Source: Chryseobacterium elymi (lineage in GTDB: Bacteria > Bacteroidota > Bacteroidia > Flavobacteriales > Weeksellaceae). Taken from it: a stretch of DNA of 64,000 nucleotides. Position numbers and translations under genes: made by a program. Shown piece by piece: positions 9,511 through 18,729 of the stretch. Each line of letters begins with the position of its first letter. The stretch's first letter is position 1. Below the pieces are notes generated by a model. That model saw nothing but the letters and a program-made list of their open reading frames with translations. It was not told the origin of the DNA and did not search any database. The DNA lies in the NCBI RefSeq assembly GCF_003385495.1, contig NZ_QNUH01000008.1:1-64000 (forward strand), given 5' to 3'.

Positions 9511-10038
9511 CTAAGGTTTCCAAAAACTCCAGACAGTACCATTGTAAACAGCCAATTGTTTTTTTATGGTATCATATACTATCATTCCTGCAGAAGGACT
9601 GATGATATTCAAATGCGGATTGGCAACTTTAGGCAAAATCATGGCTTTATCATCATCAGCGAGAACCAATATTCCTTGTGTGGTATCTGTCCCTCCCAAA
9701 GTCGGACTGATACAAACCCTTGCTCCCGGATGCTCTACTCTATCAGTTGCTTGAATATTCAAATCTGCAGTCCCTGTTGTGTCAACACTCAGATCAAACC
9801 ATGTATTTACATCTTTTAAATATTTTACTTTATTGTCTGATGTGTCAAAAAGAAGAGTCCCATTTTCAGTTATCCCTGTTTTATCTGTGACATAAGGTAG
9901 AAGAAGTCCTTTATTTTCGTTATCTCCGAACTGTAATGAAACAGAGCCATTGGTTACGTTTTCTCTACTTATTCCTATTTGTGCGTGTAAAAATGCACCC
10001 ATTAGAAACCCGGTTATTACTATTGTATTTTTAAACAT
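9511..10038 (-). CDS. Secreted hypothetical protein with Bacteroidota head/tail motif
   Basis: 175 residues with a signal peptide (MFKNTIVITGFLMGAFLHAQ). Two copies of one motif follow: KGLLLPYVTDKTGIT...GTLLFDTSDNKVKYL, and KAMILPKVANPHLNI...GMIVYDTIKKQLAVYNGTVW at the C-terminus. The second has the same arrangement (leucine-rich ILP strand, GM-I-VYDT, then YNG-W) as the ends or starts of five other secreted proteins in this window (10112, 30379, 31124, 31874 and, more weakly, 37788). No enzyme motif is seen. It lies 73 bases downstream of the giant repeat protein on the same strand and is probably co-transcribed. A surface or appendage role is only a guess. Confidence 0.65.
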   Translation of the reverse strand: MFKNTIVITGFLMGAFLHAQIGISRENVTNGSVSLQFGDNENKGLLLPYVTDKTGITENGTLLFDTSDNKVKYLKDVNTWFDLSVDTTGTADLNIQATDRVEHPGARVCISPTLGGTDTTQGILVLADDDKAMILPKVANPHLNIISPSAGMIVYDTIKKQLAVYNGTVWSFWKP

Positions 10039-10111
10039 ATTAATCTTAATTTTAGTGAGAACTGAGAACCTGAAAAATAAACATTACTATTCAGGCTCTT
10101 AAAAAGTATTA

Positions 10112-13100
10112 TTAATCAGGACAGGTTTGTGTGCTTATACAGAACCATGCAAATGTACTTCCCCCATTTTGAGTAGTATACATTTTTAAACATTTATTAG
10201 TCGTATCATAAACAAGCATTCCTTCAACAAAATCTGCAACCGGAATTCCAACCGGGTTTCCAGAGGAGTTGAACTCCATTCTATTAACAACAAAACCTTT
10301 CGTTCTTGCCTCTAAAGCTAACCAGGCGCCAGTACGAACTGCCGGCCAATTATCAGAATTCTGTGTTCCGGCTCTTAGTAATGAAGTGATTCCTACCTTA
10401 CTTATCAGAGCAGGATTACCAGCTGTAGCAATAGCTCCGGGTTTATAACAGGCACCATTGGTACAATCAATAGGAGTGTAACCGTCACCAGGTATTGTTA
10501 CTACTGATGTTCTTGTATCAATATAGGCAGAATAAACCCTCAATGTCTGATCTCCTAATGAAGCGACACTTCCAATAGAAATCTTCACTTCATCAAACGA
10601 TAATGTTGTTTGGAAGCCAGGTGTATATATGTTTGGATTGGTACCAAACCATTGTGTAAAGAAAGAAAAATCTATCAAGGCCCCACCACTCCTCTGCTCT
10701 CTGAGTACACCATTTAAATATGTACTTACCATAACATTGGGTAAAAAACCACCGGAAAAAGGAAAGTTCTGTTTGTCTACCGTAAACCCAGCAAATGTGC
10801 CCGGCGGCAAAGTTACTTTTGGTATAGCTACAGAGATAGAACCTGTAACACCAGCGGATGCGGGTAAATGTATAGTTGCATAATCCAACGGATCCGGGCT
10901 TACCGCATTCCAAACATTATCAATACCATATCCTGCTGTTGCTAAACCTTCATATCCTGTGTTAGCATATTCTATTACCGCAGGAATTGTTGGAGAAGTA
11001 ATAGTCGTAGGTCCATTTGTAAGCACATACGTACCATCACATTGTAAAACCAACGGACACGTTGTGCTAGAAGTTGGACTGAAGTCTCTTGCTACTACAT
11101 TGAAGATTCTGATTTCACCAGCAGAAGCACCCGCGAAACGGGTTATCACATAACGTACTTCATCAAATGGAACATGAGCTACTGTACCTATTATCAAACG
11201 TTGAAAACCCCCTGAAACCGCGGCGGTACTTAATCCGCCGGCAAGCTGAGTACCTGTGCTGGTCTGTACCAGAATACCGTCTTTGTATAATTCTATATTA
11301 TTTGTTTCAAAAGCGCTAGCCTGCGCTATATCTAATGTTGCAATGTCAAATCCAATATATGTATCTTTAGGGAAATCACCAAAGCCATTAGCTACACTGA
11401 AACCTAATCCTGAGCCTGCACTCGCACCAAGTTGCATCGTTGCATAACTGTTTGGATCCGCATCTATGGCATTCTGAGAAAGACTGATAGAACTATTGCC
11501 ATCCACAAAAGCAGTTACTCCTGTTCTTGCCCCGTTCACATACAAAGGATACTTAGGAACGCTTATGTTTTCAATTTCATCACATTTGATGACAGGTGTA
11601 GTACAGAATCTCTGAATTACCGCCGAGTAAATTTCTAAAACACCTGCATTAGCACTTAAAGCTTTGTTTATGGTAAGTTTAACCCCGGTGAATGGTTGGC
11701 CGGAAGCAAAACCCAATATCTGACGATTACTGGTCCCATTAAGAATAGAGGTATGCAAACCGAAGAAACTGGAATTCATTACCGCAGAGTCCGCAACACT
11801 TCCATCTGCTTTTAATGTCATAATCGTAATCGTGCTTCCCGCCAATTCTGCTGCTGCAAGTGTAGGAAATGCTACATCAAAACCAGCAAAAGTGCCGGCA
11901 GGATACAGTTCATAAGTGGCATCTCCTGGAACGCCAATACCTTTACTACCGTCTTGTACAGCTACAGAAGCGTTGGTTACAGCTCCTGCCGCAGTATATA
12001 ATTTAGCTGGCTGGCCAGTGTTGGCCACAATATTGTTCAAATCTTCAAAATAGGTATTTCCAGTCCCAAGACCTGCTACACCAGTGTTGGCAGCATCTAT
12101 GAATACAGGATAAGCTGGTCTTTTGAGATCTGTAGATGTATTACACGCTTGGGCTGCTGAAGGGCAAAATTTTTCTATCACCGCTCGGTAAACTTTTGTA
12201 CTGGAGCCTGCTGATGCACCTGCCAATAATTCTACCGTAATTCTTATCTCATCAAAATCTTTAGTGGTCCTCACCCCTATAATGTACTTCCCGTTATTGG
12301 GAGTGAATAGACTTCCCGATGCTACATTAAGGGTATTGTAAGTATCCTGAATGACTCCTTCTTTATAAGTACTGATAATAAAATTTTTAGCTGCGCTTGC
12401 TGTTGCAAAGCTATCGTCCTGAATTTCAAAACCGGCAAAAGTACCTTTAGGATAACCATATTTAATATGACCTAGGTCACTGGCATCCAACACCTGCCGC
12501 GAAATAACCGAAATACCATAGTTGGAATACAGCGATGCACCTGTGGCAGCACCTATTTCTGCATAATTGTTCAAATCAGTATCTATCACATTTTGTACGT
12601 TATTGATGCCTGGATTTCCGAGAGAAGCTGTAAGTACACTGGTACCAATAGCTTTTGCATAGACAGGGTGGTTTTGTGCCCCCCCCGGGGTAAGTTCTCC
12701 TGAAATAAGGCTTACCGGCGCACCGCAGGTAATGTTTGCATCACAAAAACGCTGCACAATAGGATAATAGATTTCGAGCAGGCCTAAAGCTGCAGATAAG
12801 TTCAAAGAGATTTCAAATTCAATGGAATCGAAAGGAAGCGAAGATACAGCACCAACAGTCAAGAGACTTCCGCTGGCCGAGGCACTTAGAAACTCTTGAC
12901 TCACCACATCTGGCCCTTGTTGGGAACCATTTAAATAAAACCTGAGTGTTTTTGTTACATTCAACCCTCCGGATATGGCATTCAACTGGTAAACACCACC
13001 GCCAAAAGTACCTGCAGGATATACCACACCCTCATCTTTTAATCTACCGGAATACACAGCCAGACCCGCACTAATAAAAGGAATTGTACCATGTGTATTG

Positions 13101-13936
13101 GGTTTCTCATCTTCCAGGGCAGGGGCTAACCCCGGCCAGAGAGCTGCCGGAACAACAATAGGAACAGGAGAAGGCGGTACAAATACAACAGCCGCCCCAG
13201 AACCTGTTACCCCTTTACCTGTAAGCGGTATCTGGGCATTACAAGTGACAACCTTCTCTCCTGTCGTATCAAAACCACCACCGGTACGGGTGTAACGCTG
13301 CAAATACACATAATTAACACCAAGCGTTGCAGTGGCAGTACCACCTACATTGGTCACCCTTCCGTTTTGTGTTATACGCACTTCATCAAAAGGTTTATGC
13401 ACATAAAAACCAGCATCTATAGAAGAGGCCCCCAGTGTCCAATTCTGAGCAGGAGAAGTTTCTTGCACAACACCTCCAAGGTATGTTGTAATAAGTACAT
13501 TGTTGATACCGGTAAGACCAATTGTCGGGGTAAAGCCTCCTGTAATAGCTCTGTTTGCCACTACACCAATTCTATACCCTGTAAATGGACTTGTTCCATA
13601 AGTTTTACCATCGCTTAGTTTTACGGTTGATGTTATGTCTGTGCCCAAAGTCGAAGCAACAGGATGTGATGAAAAGCCGGAATTGCTGGTGTTTGAATCA
13701 GTAATTTGAGGAAGCGTAGCCCCCCAATTACCAACAACTGCCGCCGCAGTCACTGTCCCAAAAATAGTGGTTCCACCTCCACCACCTGTACGCCAGGCAA
13801 CTTTGGTGTTATCATTAGTAGGAGTTACCGCAGCATCCTGAGAAAATACGGTTACACTTCCTGCTAAAGCTATCAGCATCATAAGATGTCTGCAAAAGGT
13901 ATTTCCTTTTTGCTTTAATTGATTAAAATTCAGCAT
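10112..13936 (-). CDS. Giant secreted repeat protein (1274 aa)
   Basis: A signal peptide (HLMMLIALAGSVTVFSQ) precedes about six degenerate repeats of 150-200 residues. Each carries a Y-P-x-G-T-F-A-G-F block, a segment like V-x-T-Y-x-x-G-V, the block FDE-V/I-R/K-I, and usually V-Y-x-A-x-I-x-x-F-C before a C-rich spacer. FDEVRI, FDEIRI, FTGVKL, FDEVRY and FDEVKI are the successive versions. The layout recalls lectin- or galactose-binding-like beta sandwiches in series, but I do not recognise the family. The last 60 residues (KGFVVNRM, GMLVYDTTNKCLKMYT, FAWFCIS) are the same terminal module as in the 175-residue neighbour. There is no T9SS domain. It is probably a surface adhesin or filament; confidence in existence is high, in function low. 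Confidence 0.75.
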   Translation of the reverse strand: MLNFNQLKQKGNTFCRHLMMLIALAGSVTVFSQDAAVTPTNDNTKVAWRTGGGGGTTIFGTVTAAAVVGNWGATLPQITDSNTSNSGFSSHPVASTLGTDITSTVKLSDGKTYGTSPFTGYRIGVVANRAITGGFTPTIGLTGINNVLITTYLGGVVQETSPAQNWTLGASSIDAGFYVHKPFDEVRITQNGRVTNVGGTATATLGVNYVYLQRYTRTGGGFDTTGEKVVTCNAQIPLTGKGVTGSGAAVVFVPPSPVPIVVPAALWPGLAPALEDEKPNTHGTIPFISAGLAVYSGRLKDEGVVYPAGTFGGGVYQLNAISGGLNVTKTLRFYLNGSQQGPDVVSQEFLSASASGSLLTVGAVSSLPFDSIEFEISLNLSAALGLLEIYYPIVQRFCDANITCGAPVSLISGELTPGGAQNHPVYAKAIGTSVLTASLGNPGINNVQNVIDTDLNNYAEIGAATGASLYSNYGISVISRQVLDASDLGHIKYGYPKGTFAGFEIQDDSFATASAAKNFIISTYKEGVIQDTYNTLNVASGSLFTPNNGKYIIGVRTTKDFDEIRITVELLAGASAGSSTKVYRAVIEKFCPSAAQACNTSTDLKRPAYPVFIDAANTGVAGLGTGNTYFEDLNNIVANTGQPAKLYTAAGAVTNASVAVQDGSKGIGVPGDATYELYPAGTFAGFDVAFPTLAAAELAGSTITIMTLKADGSVADSAVMNSSFFGLHTSILNGTSNRQILGFASGQPFTGVKLTINKALSANAGVLEIYSAVIQRFCTTPVIKCDEIENISVPKYPLYVNGARTGVTAFVDGNSSISLSQNAIDADPNSYATMQLGASAGSGLGFSVANGFGDFPKDTYIGFDIATLDIAQASAFETNNIELYKDGILVQTSTGTQLAGGLSTAAVSGGFQRLIIGTVAHVPFDEVRYVITRFAGASAGEIRIFNVVARDFSPTSSTTCPLVLQCDGTYVLTNGPTTITSPTIPAVIEYANTGYEGLATAGYGIDNVWNAVSPDPLDYATIHLPASAGVTGSISVAIPKVTLPPGTFAGFTVDKQNFPFSGGFLPNVMVSTYLNGVLREQRSGGALIDFSFFTQWFGTNPNIYTPGFQTTLSFDEVKISIGSVASLGDQTLRVYSAYIDTRTSVVTIPGDGYTPIDCTNGACYKPGAIATAGNPALISKVGITSLLRAGTQNSDNWPAVRTGAWLALEARTKGFVVNRMEFNSSGNPVGIPVADFVEGMLVYDTTNKCLKMYTTQNGGSTFAWFCISTQTCPD

Positions 13937-14820
13937 ATTTTTTAGTTTTTAGTTTTTATCCTTTCTAACATTTTTAATGGATCATTATTTATGATTAGGA
14001 GATCAGCTACGCTGAAACACTATGAAAGTTTTTTCTTTCGTTCAGGATAATGAAGTTTCTGTTCTTTAAACAAATCATTATTTGTTCAATAAAATAATCT
14101 TCTTCTTTTGGAGGGAATACATTGTAATCCACAAAATATTGTAGAATTTATAGCTTAAATTTTGGAAAAGAAAAAAGGGTAAGTGAGAATTACGGAAAAA
14201 ATCACAATAACATCATCTAAAAAACAAAATGGATACATTTTCAAAAAACACTGAATATCAATTGATAAGAAAAGTAACTTAAAGAATATTTTATAAAAAA
14301 GCTAGGATGAGCAAATATACTATCCGATCCTGTGACACACATAAACAACTGTTATCAGCAACGATGGCAAAAATTGACTGTAAGGCTTGTAATCCGGCAG
14401 CACAGTTCCGACAAATACAGACAATAAGTCACCCAATACACTGATTATTTTGCAGCTATGCTCATACATTCATAAGTTTTTATATTTAGATTTCGGAATC
14501 AGGTACCGAAAAATATCATAAGCAATAACCGAAAACAAATAACCTATCGTAGTATATGTGATGGCATTCCAAATAGAAGCAATATTCAGGAAAAATTTTA
14601 ATTTACAGCTGTGAGATGAAAATACACAGGGTTTTGTATTGCAGTTTATTACAGGAGATTCATCCCGCTCTTAATTTTAATCCCTGCAGCAATAGAAGCT
14701 GTTATTTGGGTTGCGGCAGTGATACTATTCCCTGAACTGATTGAAATCGTATTTAATAAACCCCAAAAAGTATATAATCATGAAGAACGCATAACCTATT
14801 GTTGAATAAATCCAATATCA
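13937..14820. other. Intergenic stretch with decayed coding scraps
   Basis: There is no full gene. The reverse strand around 14475-14590 reads IASIWNAITYTTIGYLFSVI and then AYDIFRYLIPKSKYKNL before a stop, and the forward strand near 14655-14803 reads RRFIPLLILIPAAIEAVIW and on. Both look like ends of small membrane proteins, but neither has a start. The first 150 bases must hold the promoter of the giant repeat gene; no clear TAnnTTTG box was picked out. Confidence 0.35.
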
Positions 14821-14860
14821 AAAAAAAGGGTGATTTTAAATTAAAATCACCCTTTTTTTA
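14821..14860 (-). terminator. Strong intrinsic terminator ending the seven-gene unit
   Basis: The arms GGGTGATTTTA and TAAAATCACCC are flanked by A7 and T7, so it works on either strand. It begins directly at the stop codon of the LCIB-like gene and closes the operon that starts at 20121. Confidence 0.9.
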
Positions 14861-15595
14861 TTGATAGTATTCTTCCATAAGACTTTTCCGTTCCTTCGTT
14901 TCCAGATCTATATAATCGAATTTCTTATACTGGCAGAACGATCCCATATCCTTATCTCCATTGATAAAAACTGCACCTACCAAAATCACATATTTACAAG
15001 GATAATTGGTTTCTTTTACCAACACCTCTATTCTTTCATCAATAGCTTCGTACATAACCTCCGTAGCCTCAAATATTTGATTTTCTGCATTCAGGATTCG
15101 GTCTTTCTGATAAAGGAAAATCTGCTCAATGGTATTCATCTGAAAGTCCAGTGAAGTGATATTTCCTTCAATGATCTGCCCCGCAGAGAGTTTTCCCAAC
15201 GCTCCTTTAGCAGCACCACAACACGCCGAGTTACCACTCTGCCCTATCCTGCCTATTTCCCCGATAGCACCATCTTTTGTAACGCCGATATGTGGTGCAT
15301 AAAATATGATTACTGCACCATCTTCCGGAACATGATGTGCAAAAGCATTCATCCCGGTAATCCCTGCAAAAGGAAAACCGTCAAGCCCTCCTAAATGGAA
15401 CGGTCCCAACATTTCATAAGCCCTTGGCGGATATTGTATAGCGTTTACATCGTCACAGCACATACTGTCTGCGTGCATCAATTGGTTTGGTTTTAAGCCG
15501 ATATACTTCTCAATTGTGTCTAATAGCCGGTTAACAGTATCAATAGAAGTTAACGCTTTGGGATACCATTTTCTAACGGATTCTAAATGTTCCAT
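14858..15595 (-). CDS. LCIB/C-type beta-carbonic anhydrase homologue
   Basis: A 245-residue soluble protein that matches the limiting-CO2-inducible protein B/C family, known in algae and structurally a beta-carbonic anhydrase. Visible family blocks are CCDDVN (residues 46-51), GPFHLGGLDGFPFAGITG (64-81), AFAHHVPEDG (84-93), PHIGV (101-105), GRIGQ (115-119) and SACCGAAKGA (123-132). The expected zinc ligands are a Cys at 46/47, a His at 87/88 and a Cys at 125/126. An Asp right after the first Cys and Arg116 could form the Asp-Arg dyad. It is the last gene of the unit, 20 bases after the bestrophin gene. No signal peptide is seen, so it should be cytoplasmic, where it could convert CO2 and bicarbonate. 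Some LCIB proteins are inactive alone, so activity is not certain. Confidence 0.8.
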   Translation of the reverse strand: MEHLESVRKWYPKALTSIDTVNRLLDTIEKYIGLKPNQLMHADSMCCDDVNAIQYPPRAYEMLGPFHLGGLDGFPFAGITGMNAFAHHVPEDGAVIIFYAPHIGVTKDGAIGEIGRIGQSGNSACCGAAKGALGKLSAGQIIEGNITSLDFQMNTIEQIFLYQKDRILNAENQIFEATEVMYEAIDERIEVLVKETNYPCKYVILVGAVFINGDKDMGSFCQYKKFDYIDLETKERKSLMEEYYQ

Positions 15596-15615
15596 AACTT
15601 GCTTGTCTTTTTTAT

Positions 15616-16632
15616 TTACATTAAAATATTATTCTGTGCGGCGATTGCTGGCGGCAAATCTTTTTCGCCCAACATTTCACGAAGGTCAATTTCTATATTC
15701 CTGCTTATCTGTGTTATAGGAATATCATTAGCATTTCCCTCAAATGGGTTTTCCGTACTTTCTCCGATCTGCTCCAGAACCAAAAACACCCATCCCAGCA
15801 ATATACTAAAGGGAATAGCAAGCCAAATAATGTTTTCTCCGAATTTTTCTGTCATCTTGGAGAATTCGCCTATGAAACCTAAAGGCATTAAAAGGCATAA
15901 GGCATTGGTAAAATACAAATTGATGCTCGAAAACTGCCTCGGATAGGGAAAGTTTTTAATACGCTCACATTTCCCCTGTTGGTCATATAGTTCTTTTAGC
16001 TGATTTTCAAGAGCAACATAATTGTAGGCTGATATCTTATCTTCCTCATTCAGTTTTTTTAAACGAGAAGATTGTAAGGCTACAATTTGCGTTGCACGGT
16101 TCTTTGTTGATAAAATGTATTGACGTTCTTCTTCACTGAGAAGTCCCCTCAGTTCTTCATCCAGGCTACTTTCCCACTCCGGGACTTTGTAATATTGAAG
16201 ATATTCGCGGTTGTAGCTTTTTATTTTTATGTTTTCCCAGCTTTTAATTTCTCTAAGCTGAAAACGTAATGCTGTAAGCCACGCAAAATGACGGTATATA
16301 AATTCATGATGCAGTTGCTTTTCAAGAATTTTGTCCTCTGAACGGATAAAATCTTTTATCATAATCCCAAAGGCTCTGCTATTATTGATAATAGCACCAT
16401 AAACCTGTCGCGCTTCCCAGGTACGGTTATAGGTCTGGGTATTTTTGAAGCCTGAAATGAATGCTGTTGCTGTTCCCAACAAAGCCACCGGAACCCACGG
16501 AATAGCCAGCCATTGCCAATCCAGAAAGTAAAACAGCAATGTAGGAATTATACTTAATATTAACATTTTATAAATTTTAACCCTTGTCCAGGGAATAAAA
16601 TGCCTGAGCTTGTAGTGAGAGCCTGTATTCAT
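15616..16632 (-). CDS. Bestrophin-family anion channel
   Basis: A 338-residue membrane protein with the bacterial bestrophin (YneE) layout. An N-terminal amphipathic piece (HYKLRHFIPWTRVKIYKML) is followed by the first membrane helices (LILSIIPTLLFYFL; PWVPVALLGTATAFISGF). The signature then reads FKNTQTYNRTWEARQVYGAIINNSRAFG, shortened here as NTxxYxRxWEARxxxGxxxxNSR. A long cytoplasmic helical part and two C-terminal membrane helices (SINLYFTNALCLLMPLGFIG; WLAIPFSILLGWVFLVLEQIG) complete it, ending in EIDLREMLGEKDLPP. Bestrophins form pentameric channels for chloride and bicarbonate; some bacterial ones pass sodium. It lies 7 bases after the potassium channel gene and 20 bases before the LCIB-like gene, which makes bicarbonate or another anion the likely cargo. 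Confidence 0.88.
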   Translation of the reverse strand: MNTGSHYKLRHFIPWTRVKIYKMLILSIIPTLLFYFLDWQWLAIPWVPVALLGTATAFISGFKNTQTYNRTWEARQVYGAIINNSRAFGIMIKDFIRSEDKILEKQLHHEFIYRHFAWLTALRFQLREIKSWENIKIKSYNREYLQYYKVPEWESSLDEELRGLLSEEERQYILSTKNRATQIVALQSSRLKKLNEEDKISAYNYVALENQLKELYDQQGKCERIKNFPYPRQFSSINLYFTNALCLLMPLGFIGEFSKMTEKFGENIIWLAIPFSILLGWVFLVLEQIGESTENPFEGNANDIPITQISRNIEIDLREMLGEKDLPPAIAAQNNILM

Positions 16633-16639
16633 ATTAGAT

Positions 16640-17329
16640 TTAATTTTTTGAGGAGAATTTACTTATCAGAATGCCAACCAAAACTACCGTATAAAACTGT
16701 CCGGCAATGCCAATAAAAGAGGCTATTAATTTGGTAGTATGTGTACCTGGTGTAATATCTCCAAAGCCAATGCTGGTAAAGGTTATAGAGCAAAAATACA
16801 CCAAATCAATAAAAATGCTTGCAGGTGATGAAGTATCTATTCCTTTAAAAGACAACGGATTATAATATTCAAATGATTGTAACAAGAAAACCGAAATCTC
16901 TATCAATAAAAAATAACCACACACCGACGCTGAAATAATATCACTGTTGATATACCCCGGTTTTATTAAAAACTTTAGCAATTCCGAAAACAGAAACGTA
17001 AAGAATATTGCGTAATTGATATTGAGAAAAATGAAATACCAAGGTATATCTTTAAAAAACGGAATCCCGATGGGCAACAGTAAAATGACAATGAAATGGA
17101 TATTTCTAAACCAATGCCTCCAACGGTGCTTGCCTGTAAACATAAAAATACTACCCAATCCTAATATCAACATATTGATTGGCCAAACAACCCGTGTATA
17201 AAAATCAAAGTCGGTTAAAAAAATCCCTATAAACAAGTGCTGTGCAAGTGCAAAGAGTAAAAACTCGTACTTGTATTTTTGTAAAACAAAAATGGTTTTA
17301 TTCATTTGGTTTTTAAGTTTTTGCACCAA
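16640..17329 (-). CDS. Two-pore-helix type potassium channel (Ion_trans_2)
   Basis: 229 residues with several hydrophobic helices (YEFLLFALAQHLFIGIFL, IHFIVILLLPIGIPFF, YFIFLNINYAIFFTFLFSEL, YFLLIEISVFLLQSF). A pore module at the C-terminus has the selectivity filter TSIGFGDITPGT and a final inner helix (KLIASFIGIAGQFYTVVLVG). The filter deviates from TVGYGD only by Ile and Phe at tolerated positions. There is no RCK or cyclic-nucleotide domain after the pore; the protein stops 6 residues past the last helix (ISKFSSKN). Opening may depend on voltage or partners. Co-transcription with bestrophin suggests charge compensation for anion movement, which is inference. Confidence 0.85.
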   Translation of the reverse strand: MVQKLKNQMNKTIFVLQKYKYEFLLFALAQHLFIGIFLTDFDFYTRVVWPINMLILGLGSIFMFTGKHRWRHWFRNIHFIVILLLPIGIPFFKDIPWYFIFLNINYAIFFTFLFSELLKFLIKPGYINSDIISASVCGYFLLIEISVFLLQSFEYYNPLSFKGIDTSSPASIFIDLVYFCSITFTSIGFGDITPGTHTTKLIASFIGIAGQFYTVVLVGILISKFSSKN

Positions 17330-17385
17330 TATGCACAGGTATTCTTTTTTAGAAGTCTTTATCCGTGAATCTTGGCAATGAGGTT

Positions 17386-17814
17386 TTACTTTGCCTGTCC
17401 AATGTCCAGCCTGTCAAACTTTCCATTGATATTCTGGTGGAATTTGAAAAACACAGGAAAAGTGCCCCAATTCCCTGCTTTGAAGTTTCCTTTTATCTCT
17501 TTTCCCTCATTTTCTACGGTATCAATTGTCAGAAAAACTTCTTTTCCACAGGCCTCTTTTACAAAGTTTTGAAAATTCCGAGGATTTCCATCATCGGTCA
17601 TCGTGGCATCGGGAGTAAAAAAAGAAAGAAAGGTTTTGGTGTCGCCGGTTTGCCAGGCATCAAAAGCTGTTCTTACAGTTTCATTTGTAAGTTTGTTTGT
17701 GTCCATTTTTTGTGCTTTTTTAATTGTTGTTGTTTCTATCTTCTGAGTTTTTGACTGTCCACACGCTGTGAGTGAAAAGCAAACTGCAAAGGTTGTAATA
17801 ACTAATACTTTCAT
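17386..17814 (-). CDS. NTF2/SnoaL-like lipoprotein
   Basis: 142 residues with a lipoprotein signal (VCFSLTAC, lipobox L-T-A-C). After a Lys/Thr-rich linker comes a domain of about 100 residues with the NTF2-like pattern: VRTAFDAWQTGDTKTFLSFF, FTPDATMTDDG, then beta strands ending FHQNINGKFDRLDIGQ. Such cone-shaped folds bind small hydrophobic molecules or act as enzymes; no catalytic residues can be assigned. The Cys makes membrane anchoring likely, probably facing the periplasm. It follows the DoxX-like gene by 17 bases and precedes the potassium channel by 56 bases in the same orientation. Confidence 0.75.
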   Translation of the reverse strand: MKVLVITTFAVCFSLTACGQSKTQKIETTTIKKAQKMDTNKLTNETVRTAFDAWQTGDTKTFLSFFTPDATMTDDGNPRNFQNFVKEACGKEVFLTIDTVENEGKEIKGNFKAGNWGTFPVFFKFHQNINGKFDRLDIGQAK

Positions 17815-17831
17815 TATTGAAAATTTACTGT

Positions 17832-18188
17832 TTATAATAACCCGTCTTTCAACGGATGCTGCAAATAGATAATGGCCAGGTTCAAGAGTAGAAAAGGTAA
17901 TTCTATTGCCACACCTTTCAGATCTCTATCAAGCAAATGAAAGCTGATGATCAGCAAAATACCGGCTGCCATTAAGAAATTTCCCCAAACAAAGGTTTTC
18001 GGGAAAATAATGAGCATTGCACTTAGCATTGTTACCGCTCCAATGATCATTAAACCTATTTTACTGATGTTCCATTTGCTAAACATTGCTATCATCTCCG
18101 GCTTACACGAAAGCATTGCCCATCCTTGTTTCAAGCCCATAAATATGGCGACAAGCATTAGTGCGGAATTAATAATTTTTAGTATCAT
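17832..18188 (-). CDS. DoxX-like four-helix membrane protein
   Basis: 118 residues with four predicted membrane helices (NSALMLVAIFMGLKQGWAML, ISKIGLMIIGAVTMLSAMLI, FVWGNFLMAAGILLIISFHLL, GVAIELPFLLLNLAIIYL). The first helix with the motif F-M-G-L-K-Q-G-W-A and the overall size fit the DoxX-like/DUF4267-type small membrane proteins. Their role is poorly known; some are linked to respiratory or thiol metabolism. It sits 11 bases after the methyltransferase gene. Confidence 0.6.
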   Translation of the reverse strand: MILKIINSALMLVAIFMGLKQGWAMLSCKPEMIAMFSKWNISKIGLMIIGAVTMLSAMLIIFPKTFVWGNFLMAAGILLIISFHLLDRDLKGVAIELPFLLLNLAIIYLQHPLKDGLL

Positions 18189-18199
18189 ATTTTATTTTT

Positions 18200-18727
18200 T
18201 TAATGGTTCACTCCGATAGTTGCAGAATATATGCTGCCTTGTCCGAATATTGATTGCTGTTCATTTACTTTAATAATTTTTGAATAGCCCAAGTTAGTAA
18301 ACAGTTCTTTCAGCTTAAAAAAAAGAATTGGATAAGGAACCCATTGATTGGCAATGTCAGTATCATACTCTATTATCACAAATTTTTTGTCTGCTGACAG
18401 ATATTTCTCTAACCTATTAATCAGCGGGCCTTTATCTTTTATATAATGCAGTGAGTTTGCCATTAAAATCCCGTCCAGATTTGAAAAGTCAAAATCAAAT
18501 TTTTCAAAATCAGCTTTTATAAAATTAACGGAAACATTATTGCCTAATGATTTTGAGAAGTTCTGCGATTGGCTATCCACAGCATAAATGTGGCTTCCAT
18601 CCGGTAACAAATGAGCTAAAGCATTGGTAAATGTACCGTCACCACAGCCTAAATCTGCCCAAGTTTGGGGTTTATCAGATTGTCGGACTGCTTTTCCAAT
18701 CAAATTAATGGCTTCCTTTTGTCTCAC
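18200..18727 (-). CDS. Class I SAM-dependent methyltransferase
   Basis: 175 residues. The Rossmann motif I is plain (TWADLGCGDGTFTNALAHLL), followed by an acidic motif II end (IYAVDSQSQ), VNFIKADFEKFDF as motif III and LDGILMANSLHYIKDK as motif IV. It is shorter than the usual 200-250 residues and lacks an N-terminal cap, so the substrate is unclear; small-molecule methylation fits best. It starts 2 bases after the aldehyde dehydrogenase stop codon, so translation is coupled. Confidence 0.8.
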   Translation of the reverse strand: MRQKEAINLIGKAVRQSDKPQTWADLGCGDGTFTNALAHLLPDGSHIYAVDSQSQNFSKSLGNNVSVNFIKADFEKFDFDFSNLDGILMANSLHYIKDKGPLINRLEKYLSADKKFVIIEYDTDIANQWVPYPILFFKLKELFTNLGYSKIIKVNEQQSIFGQGSIYSATIGVNH

Positions 18728-18729
18728 CT

